Source: Monocercomonoides exilis
Taxonomy: Eukaryota; Preaxostyla; Oxymonadida; Polymastigidae
Assembly: GCA_001643675.2 (NCBI GenBank)
Contig: LSRY02000057.1
Span: 460,288 to 524,287 of the forward strand
Direction: 5' to 3'
Length of the DNA stretch: 64,000 nt
Made by a program: the position numbers and the translations under genes. Numbering within the stretch: position 1 is the first letter of the stretch; each line of letters begins with the position of its first letter. The notes beneath the pieces were generated by a model. The model ran no database searches, was not told the DNA's origin, and was given only the letters and a program-made list of their open reading frames with translations. This document shows, piece after piece, positions 23,785-33,600 of the stretch.

Positions 23785-24423
23785 TTAAACAATATTGGAG
23801 TAAGTTGCACTTGATGTTTGAGAATATGCAGCTGTTGGGGCTGGCCCTGTGCTTGGAATTTGAGAATCTGTTGTTTCGAGTGAATTGCGACTGAAAAACC
23901 CAAGAACACAACTTGCCACTTGAAATTTCCCAGAAGAGAAAGCAAAAAAGAAATGGTCAATGAAACAATTAAACGTTAATCAAAAGTCATCGCAAACGTT
24001 TGAAAACAATTCCAAAAATTGTCATAACGTTAAAGTAAGGAAACGCTCGGAGAAAAGCATTTTTATTATCTATAAAACATCAAAATAAGCATTTAGAAAT
24101 TATTTAAACCAATAAATACATACTAAATACAATCAATCGTACAATATCAACTACAACAGTAAAGGCAGATATTATAATGTAAACAAACAGTACACTTGGG
24201 GTACATTGATGTATTACATATAATCCCAAAACTGCAATCCACGCATTGTTGTCGTCATAATAACAGAATATATTTATCATCGAGAAAAACTAATTCATAA
24301 TTTTTGTTCAATGAAATAACAGTCTTCAAAAATAAGATTGCTTCAAAAACACACTATTATTCCAAGAAGAGAAATTCCAAATAATTTGACAATCAAAGGC
24401 AAATCCTTAATGGGCTGAAGCAT
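23785..24423 (-). CDS. AGTRAP: AGTRAP-like four-helix membrane protein (146 aa), four exons
   Basis: Exons: 24423-24355, 24289-24124, 24069-23998 and 23918-23785; total 441 nt, closing exactly. Introns are 65, 54 and 79 nt with donors GTGTGT, GTATGT and GTTTGC. Order along the product: DLPLIVKLFGISLLG, a hydrophobic segment ending in YYDDNNAWIAVLGLY, VLFVYIIISAFTVVVDIVRL, then FLRAFPYFNVMTIFGIVFKL and a Ser/Thr/Pro tail ending YSNIV. The spacing of helices, the VD(I)VxxxxF pattern and the tail resemble angiotensin-II receptor-associated protein (PF06396 family). In animals that protein sits in endomembranes and binds a receptor; here only a membrane role can be claimed. It converges on SERF, about 294 bp from its stop. 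Confidence 0.72.
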
Positions 24424-24664
24424 TTGTAATAAAAATTGATCTTATTGCATAATATATGTCAGATGAGAAAAACATTCAAACATATGATTAGTCAAAAGTG
24501 TTTTTTAATATTTGTTTCTGAAACAATACAAATGAATGCAAACATGTTCTCATTCAATCTCCCTTAATTAATTATTCATATTAATTAATTATTATTATTC
24601 TCAATTTACGTGATAAAAAAAGGGCATCCGAAATCGTAGAGTGAAGGGTTTTTTATTTGTGACG
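24424..24664. promoter_or_regulatory. Divergent intergenic region between AGTRAP-like and TENT4-like genes
   Basis: 241 bp of AT-rich DNA between two divergent starts, with TTAATTAATTATT repeats near 24570-24597. It probably carries both promoters. No defined motif is assigned. Confidence 0.45.
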
Positions 24665-27600
24665 ATGGACGAGAAGTTGATTGATTCAGTGCAAACAACT
24701 TGTTGCAAAAACAGAACTTATCTTCATAGTTATTTAAGACCAACTTCAATTTCAAGAACCATTTATCTTTGCCCTAATCCTTCACTTATATTTACAGAAT
24801 TTGATCTACAGAAGGCTTACACTCTTTCTTTCCCTGCAATGGAAGAAAATTCAAATGATATAATTTCTTCATATTTATCATCAATAAAAAAAGAAATTTA
24901 CGAAAACTATCCATGGGCAATTAGTAGTTTTTTTTCATATATAGATGCTAAAGATCCCATGGATGCGCTAACTTTTGAGCTTCAAGACTTTACAAAATTT
25001 ATGTCTCCGACTTTAACAGAATATTTATTTCGTCGCCATGTTGTTGATCGAGTTTCAAGGGTAGTAAATGACTGTTGGCCAAAAGCGCAACTTCATGTTT
25101 ATGGAAGCATGACGACTGGGCTTTACCTTCCACAAGGTGATGCAGATTTATCAATTCTTGGCCTACCAAATGGTTTACCACAATTCAGAATCCAAAATAG
25201 GAACAAAATCTTGCCACTTACTCCTCATTTATATTTTCAAGATTTGATGGGATTTGATAGAAAGAAAGAGTGTCTTTCTTCTCCTCGTCAAGTATCATTC
25301 ACACAAACAATATCATCTCTTCTTGCAACAGCTTCTTCAATCAGCAAAAATTCAAACTTTCAACCTTCATCATTGCGCAACACTTCCGCACCATTCTCAC
25401 CTCCATCTTCTGCAATTTCTCCAAATCTTTCATCTTCTTCCATGGCACATTCAATATTTTCACCGATGACGAACCAACAAATGGTTGTTGCTTCACTTCT
25501 ACACCTTTCACATAATCTTTCATCGCACCCTGAAGCTAAAGACGTTGTTTGCCTGTCAAATGCGCGAGTGCCTGTTGTGAAGCACATAGACGTCACGGGA
25601 GACATTTCTGTGGATGTGTCTGCCGGAGCGGCTGACGGCATAATCAATTCCTGGCTTGTCCGGCTGTGGGTTGTGGGGACAGAAGAAGCAGCAGAAAGTG
25701 GAAGCGAAGAAACAGCCCCAGAGGATCAAGCACCACACGCGCCCAACGACGCTATGGAAACCAGAAACAGCCAGTTGAGCAATGAGAATGGCAATTGTCC
25801 TCTGACAGTTGCAAATCCAAAGCCAACAAGAACATTGTCGCCAATTGTGTTTGACGCAGCGCCGGTGCCGTTGGAAGGGATGGAACAGACAAACAACAAA
25901 AAAAAGGAACGCGAAAACACAGCTTCAGATGAATTGTCATTGACAACCGACACTCTGATGCCTTCCTTTGTAAATGCGGGAAATGCACAAACATTGGAGC
26001 ACGAAAACACAAACCAGAACGAGAAACAGCAGCAGAACCAGCAACAACCTCAGCCTCAGCCTCAGCCTCAGCCTCAGCCTCAGCCTCAGCTTCAGCCTCA
26101 GAAAACAACTCAATCTTTTCAAGCAGCACAACCAGCTCTCACAGCAAATCCAACTGGCAGCAAACAAACAGCACCCGACACGAAATCCGACAGCAGCTGC
26201 GCTTCTGCCAACAACATTCCCTTTTCCTCTGCTCTTCGGCCTCTCCTCCTCTTTCTGAAGGTCTTTCTGATATCGCAGCGCGTGTCTGAGCCGTACACAG
26301 GCGGAATGGGCAGCTATCTGCTCACTCTGCTTGTCGTCAGCCACTTTCAGATGTGGAGCAGAAACTACGGACAGGAGAGGAAGAACAGACAGGCAAAGAG
26401 ACAAAGCCAGAATCAGAGCCAGAATCAGGCTCCTTTTCAAACACAGAATACAACAAAGACCACAGAACAAGCATCGATTGATCAGCAGCCGCCATCACTT
26501 GGTGTTCTTCTCTTCACTTTCTTCCATCTGTATGCGCTGCGGTTTCCGTATCGGACACACGGAATAAGTGTGCGAGGACGAGGGTTCTACTTCACCAGAG
26601 ACACGTGGCAGAGAGAGAAGGAGAAGTCGAGAGAGAAAGAGAGAGAGTGGGAGCAGTCGGTGAGGGAGATAGCAGAGATTGTGGAGTACAAAGACTCCGC
26701 TTTGCCGTTCAGGGCAGACTCGCCGTGGAGAGATGCCACAGAGCACAAGGATCTGCAGACAGAAAGAGGAAATATCTTTTCCGATGTGGCTGTTGAGCGA
26801 GAAAGAGACGGCGATCGCGAGCGAATTGTCGAGTGGAGAGACAGAATGCAGTGCGATGGAATAAAACCACCTCCGCTGTCTGTTTTCAACAACAGGAGCG
26901 TCTTGGAGGAGATGGCTGTTCCCTCACTTTCTCGTTCTTCTTCTTCTTCTTCCTCTTCTTCTTCGAATGATGATGAGCTTCTGTCTGAAGCTGCTCTTCC
27001 AGATAAGTCTTTTGATCCACACAGCACTTCTGAGCCTTCTGCATTTAGTCAGAAAGACCAAATGCATTCTTTTCAGTCATCAGCTTGTGATACAACAACA
27101 AATGCAGCTGTTAATATAAATACAACACCAACAAAACAGCATAACCTAATATACCAGCAAAGCTTCACTCCAACCTCAAATCGCAGTCTATCTTCATCCC
27201 CTTCTTCATCTCCCACTCGTTCTCATCATCATTCTCGTGCTCGTTCTCCCTTCCTCTGCGTGCCATACTCCACTCTCCCTGTCTCTACGAGTGTTCTCTC
27301 AGCCGCCATCCCCCTCACCTTGTGCGTAGAAGACCCGCAACACCCTTCTGTCAACATCGGCGCCACATGCTGGAACTTCAGCGCTGTCCACAGCGCATTT
27401 GTGGCTGGCCTGTGGGCGCTGATGGCGCCGTGGGAGTTGTGGAAGAGGAAGAAAGAGTGCGAGCTACAAGATGAGTTGATAGCATCTTTACCAATTAAGG
27501 ACACAAATACAGATGTAAATACAAATAGTGTGTGTGAAGAGGTTATGATTCAAAATAGGAGAAATGCACAAAATGAGAATCAAAACAATGGAATTGATTC

Positions 27601-30600
27601 AGTTGTTCTTTCTTCATCAAAAGAAGATGATGTACCTCAACAACTCAACAATGATAATAACACTCATAACAATTCCATTTCTTCTCCTGCCAATCAAACG
27701 TCAGACAATACACCTAAACACAATCACAGTTCAACACATTCTCAGCAACAAGTAGAATGCTGTTGCAGATTCCCTTCCTCTTCACTCGCTGGCTCATCTC
27801 AACTTCCTCCTCTTTCTCCCCCTCTTCCTTCACTCACATCGCCTCCACCTGAATTCACTGCGCTCTTGCCTCTTCCGTTGGCTTCTTCTGCTCATCCATC
27901 CACAAACACTTCATTGCCCTTCACATCATCCCGCTCGCCTGCTGCATTCACTGCGCCCCCTGTGCCTCTTGATTCACCATTCACACGCTCCACATCATCA
28001 TCCACAACACATGCCACTTCAACAACAACAACAACATCATCATCATCATTAGCATCATCTTTATCTTCTTCTTCTTCTTCTTCATTAACTTCATCACCCA
28101 ACCATCATCCACCAGTCATTTCATCAAAACACCCCACCATTCTCTCTCGTCTGGCCTCTCTGACACCTGCCTTCACCCAATGGCGTTCAGAGCTGAATGG
28201 GCGAGTGTGGAAGGACATGGAGGCAGAGTGGGATGAGCTGTGCGAGACACACAGGGAGGCGCTGAGGAAAGAGATGATGGAGATGGAGAAGAAGAAGAAT
28301 GCGAAGAGAGAGAAGACGAGGAGGAAGCGGATGGAGAGGAAGATGAAGCTGAGGCAGAAGGAGCTGCTGAGCTTGATAGACACACAGCAGAAGACAGCAG
28401 AAGGAGCTGTGGCATCTTCAGACAGAGAAAACGGAGCAGCAATTAAAACAGACAAAGGGAATGACACAACAATTGAATCAAGTGCCTCTAAAGATAAATC
28501 GAGTGAACATTCACTTGTTGTGCTGGTTGACAGAAACACACAGGAAAAGATGGCAGACGAAGAGAGCAACAACCAACAGAACTCGCGAAATAGCACACCT
28601 CTTCTGACAAAGACAAGCCAAGTGAATGGAAATGAAGAAGAAGGAGATGACAGCGACAAAAGTGACATGTGTGATGGAGACGATGCTTCCTCGTTTTCTT
28701 CTGCTGTTTCGGGTGCGTTTTCTGTTGTCTCTTCTCGTTCTGTCACGCCCTCAGGCACACCCCGCAAAAAGAGGAGGAGAAGGAGAAGAAGCAAGAAAAG
28801 GTTGGAGCAGCTGGAAACAAACAATAAAGAGATTGTTGGAAACTTGAATTATTCTGTTGATGCAAATGAGTCAGCAAGTGTTGGAGAAGCAGGAAATGTG
28901 AGTGAATCATCCAATTCCGTTTTCATTCAGCCACAAACACACAGCTCCAATCACACAGACATCCATTCCGAACACTCAAATGCCTCTCAAATGGAATTCT
29001 TGAGACAAAAACTGGAGCTCCTTCAAAATGCCGGCAGCGATCAAGAAAGCGTCTCTTCTTGTTCCTCCGAACATTCATCAGCTGCTCCTTCTTCATTTGC
29101 ATTCACAAACAGCAAAGCAGACATTCAAACTCCGCCAAATTCGATTGTCTCTTCTGCAGAGTCATTTGAGGGCACTTCATCTGACGCTGCAGACGAAGCA
29201 AAGGATCTGAACACAATTTCCATCCATTGCGAATCATTAACAATAACTCAGCCTTCAAAACAAACAACTTCGACAAATTCATCTTCTTCTTCACACAACA
29301 TTTCATCTTCTACACAAGCTTTGCCTCCAGCACCTTTGTCATCATCATCATCATCATCTTCTTCTTCTTCTTCAAATTCATCTTCTTCTCTTTCCCATTC
29401 CGTTCAAAAATCATCTTCCTCTTCATCTCGCTCGTCTTCCTCACCAAATTCTGTTCCATTTGCGCCCATTCCACGTCGTGTGCCTCCTCTCCTTCCTCCA
29501 ACTGCCAATCATTCCACCTCCTTTTCCATCTCCCGCCTCGCCTCTTCTTCTCCCACACTCTCTTTCCCCTCTCAAAATGGCTCTCCTCTGATCACTCAAT
29601 CACAACAGCTGTCTCCTCAGCTGCCTCCCACTTCATCCACACAGCCTCCTTCTCTCCAATCTCTCCAATCTCTTCCGTCTCTCTCTTCCTCTCCCTCTGC
29701 TGCTTCCTTTGCCCTTCCGCCTCTTCCTTCCTCTCCTTCCATCAAGCGCAGAGCAGCCTCTCCTCTCTCATCTTCCTTGCCACTTACACACAGATCGGTC
29801 TCCCCTCTACCATCCACCTCACAACAGGCATTCCATTTGTACTCATCTCATTCATCAGCCACTGCTCCTTCTACTTCTGCCACATCGCCTTCTTCCTCTC
29901 TGCCAAACAATGCAAACAATTCTGTCTCATTTCACCAGGTTTCTGTACCTTCTCTTTCCATTTCATCGTCATCTACATCCCCTTCATCTTCATCGTCCTT
30001 CTCTTCCTCTTTCTTCCCTTCTTCTTCCTCTTCTTCTTCTTCTAACTCTCGTTCTTCATCTCCTTCTCTGCTGAGTTGCATGAGCAATGGAAGATACTCC
30101 TCCTCCCCTACTCCATCCACTGCCTCATCTTCTGGTGCTTCAATGTCCCCTCCACTAACACCCTCTTCACTGAACACGTATCAATCAGGAATGACTTCTC
30201 CTTCTTCTCCTTCGTGTATGACGCCAACTGTCTATTCTCCTTCTTTTCCTCCGCTTTCCTCTTATCTTTCGCAGCTGGCGCAGACAATTGTGGCTGATTC
30301 ACACGCATTCGACGAGGAAAATGCAGACATTTTACTTGCTGACTTCTTCGCATCCACAACACCTTCTGCACATTCGGAAGAGTTTCAACGAAAAGGAACA
30401 AAAGAAAATGGAGAAGCAGGGAAACAGAGTTGTTCACAGAACGAGAATTCTTATTTGGCAAATGACGGAGCAGCAGCAGGCATTGATTTTGGAGTGAGTC
30501 AGGGGATGAATTATTCACAATCACCTTTCCATTTGTTTGAAGAAACGAAAAAGGCATCAAAAGGCGATGGAATGACAAATGAAGACATAATTTCGATGTC

Positions 30601-33600
30601 GCCTCGCTCTGCTTTTGTGTCTTTGCGCGCACAAACCACACAAAATAATGGAATTTCACTCCAATCAACAACAAATAACGCAACAACCAACACGTCCAAG
30701 CAATCTTCAACAGCAACAACAGCTCAAACAGCTTCATCTAATGCTTCAATGCCATCTTCTTCTTCTTCTTCTTCTTCTTCTTCTTCTTCCCAGCTATTCA
30801 CATCTGTTCTCTCTGACTGTTTCCCCTTTGAACCTCTCTTTGCCCCGCGACACCGCCTCCAGTTCGATCCAAATGCTTTGGTGATCGAGTCTGAAACACA
30901 ACTCTATCCCTCTTCATTCACCCCTTACTTGTTCCCCACCTTCGCTCCTATCCCCAAAATCCCCCGCCCTCTGGCCATTGAGCCAGTCACACTCACTCCA
31001 AACTCCCTCGCTCCGATCAACAGACCGCCCATCTCCTCTCCCCCGCCTCTCTTCTCACTCACCCCGAACTCCTTCAGCCCTGCTCCCACTTCCTCTCCTC
31101 CTCCTTCTTTCTCTCCTTTTGCCTTTTCTGTCTCGTCTCAGCTTCAGTCCTCACTCCACCAGTGGCAGCTGGCTCTTCCTCGCCGGCCGTTCTCTTTTGC
31201 TGCACAAAGACTCGTCTCCCACCCGTTTTTTGCACCCGTTTTGGAGTCGCTCATTTCATCGGCTTATTCACGCTCATCAGGTGCCAAAGGGGATGCGATG
31301 AATTCTTCACAGCAGAATATTTCATCATCTCGCAATGCTGATGCACAAACATCAAACCAAATACAAACCCAAACACAAAACATTCCATCATCATCATCAT
31401 CTTCGTCATCATCAATATCTTCTTCATCTCTGCAACAAACTATTCCGAAATCTGAGAAAACAATCGATTCTCCAAATGACTCCACTTCACACCCAGCAAT
31501 CGCCTCTTCCCCTCTTCCCATCTTTTCACCCACAACCATCGTGAAACCGCTTCCCATCACTCTCAATCCAACAACCCCGCCTTTCCAGCCAAGAGGGCGT
31601 CTTCCAGTTGCCAGCACACCTTCCCTTCTCTCCTCTTCCTCTGCCGCTCCTTCATCCAGTTCCCCTCCAGCTGTTGATCCTTCCTTCAGCCCATTCATCT
31701 CTCAGTCATTTCCTGACCCAGTGAAATCACCTCCAACTTCACGCAGCGCTTCCTTAACTTCTCAGACGATCAATCAACCACCAACAAAACAGCCGCCGCT
31801 TCTGCTTACAGTTACTCAGTTCCCATCAGTTTCGCACATCACTGTATCCAATAGACAATCTTCTCCTGCTGCTTCTTCTTCTCCTTCGTTTTCTTCATCA
31901 TCTTCTTCGTCATCTGCTGTTTCCCCTTCTCCCTCTCCAGTTTCTTCTCCTTCCAGAAATTCCTCAAAGAACTTAATAAAAAAACAAGCATCAAACAGCT
32001 CACAATACTCTTCAACATCGCAAGCACTTTCTTTTCAGCTGTTGGATCCGTCTCCTCCACCCTCACCTCTTTCCATGCTGTCATCGCAATCTTCAAATAC
32101 ACCTACAAAAACTGCTGCTTCAGCTGGCCATTCAAAGCTTGCACAACAAACTGAGCAACATTCAAACACGAGTGCCTCTTCTTCTTCCGTGTCTGCTTCT
32201 CAGTCTTCAAATTCTACTTCATATTCTTCAATAGCAGCTTCTTCAACTGTTTCAACAACAAATAAAAAAGCTTCAAACAACCAACCAGAAACTGTTTCTG
32301 TACCAAAAGTTGTGAAGACATTGTCTGCAGAAAGTGTTCCATTTGTGCCTGGAAGCAAAAAATTATCTTCGATTATTGCTTCTTCACAGGCACAAAGCAA
32401 TTCTTCAGAGACATTGCCAGCATCGTCTTCTTCTGCCTCTTCCTCGACTCAGCCAGCAGCATCAGCACAACCCGGCTCAAAGACGGTTTATCAAACAGCT
32501 CGCAAGTTGGATGTGAATGGAGCAGCGCTTGCTCCTCTCCTGCCAACACCGACTCCAAAATTCCAAGTGAAACTTGGTGCCAACAGAACAGCTTCAGTCA
32601 CAACTTCGTTTTCTTCACCAAACAATTCATCATCTTTGCCATCTGCTCAATCAGATGCTGTTGCTTCTTCTGAATCAAATGGTAACTATCCCTCATCTCT
32701 TGCTTCTTCTTCTCCTCCTCCTTCTGAAATTTCTTCTACCAATTCAGCAACTTCTTCTGAAGAAGGAGGAGAAGCAATCAATGTATCTTCGCAAACATAT
32801 ACAACAAATGAAAACGAGAAGGATATAAAAAACACAGAAGAAAAACAGAACATTTTAGATTCAAAAATACAATCTGACAATTCTCAAATCACAGTTCCAG
32901 AAGATTCTTCATCTTCAATGCTCTCAGCTGCTCCGTCTGTTTCAACAGCCATCGCAGGAAAGGTAGCAGGAAATGCACATCTTCCGCTTTCTGAGCACCA
33001 CATCCATCATTCACTCACACCAAATTCGCTTGCACCGATTCCTCCTGATGAATATGAGGACAACGCAGAGGCGGAGAAAGAAGAGAGCGACAAGCAGTCG
33101 TCGAATGAAGCACTTTCTGCAGATTCTCCGCTCGAATACGACATAGAAAGCGACGATTACGACACGGATGACGATGATCTCAGCTTTGTTGTGGAAGAAA
33201 AAGGAGAAATGCTGAAGGAGATGTTTGATGAGCCCGAAAGCGACAACTCGCCTTCGCCAGGCAGTCAGCAGCTGCGACATTTGCAGCGGAAGGATGTGCG
33301 GTCGACTTCACCAACACTTTCACTGACACTTTCTTTGTCTGACTCGTCACCGCCATCTTCGCCGATTCCTGCTGATTTGTCGAATCTTGAGCTTTCTTCA
33401 ACCATCTCTCAATCCCATTCTCGTCACAGGCGCCATCAGCAGTCGCTGACAAACTCGCCAAACACTTCCTCTCCATCCTCTTTCTCTTTCACACCTCCAC
33501 TTTCTTCTCCAAACAAGAAACAGACATCAACTGCATCAGATGTACAGACCACTCTTTTAAGTGATGAAGCTCTTTTGTTTGACCTATTTGACGAAGCCGA

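Noticed and set aside
27892-32880. Opposite-strand frames in the TENT4-like tail, up to about 240 codons
   Set aside because: Shadows of Ser-rich coding sequence; composition is repeated Glu/Asp/Val without domain features.
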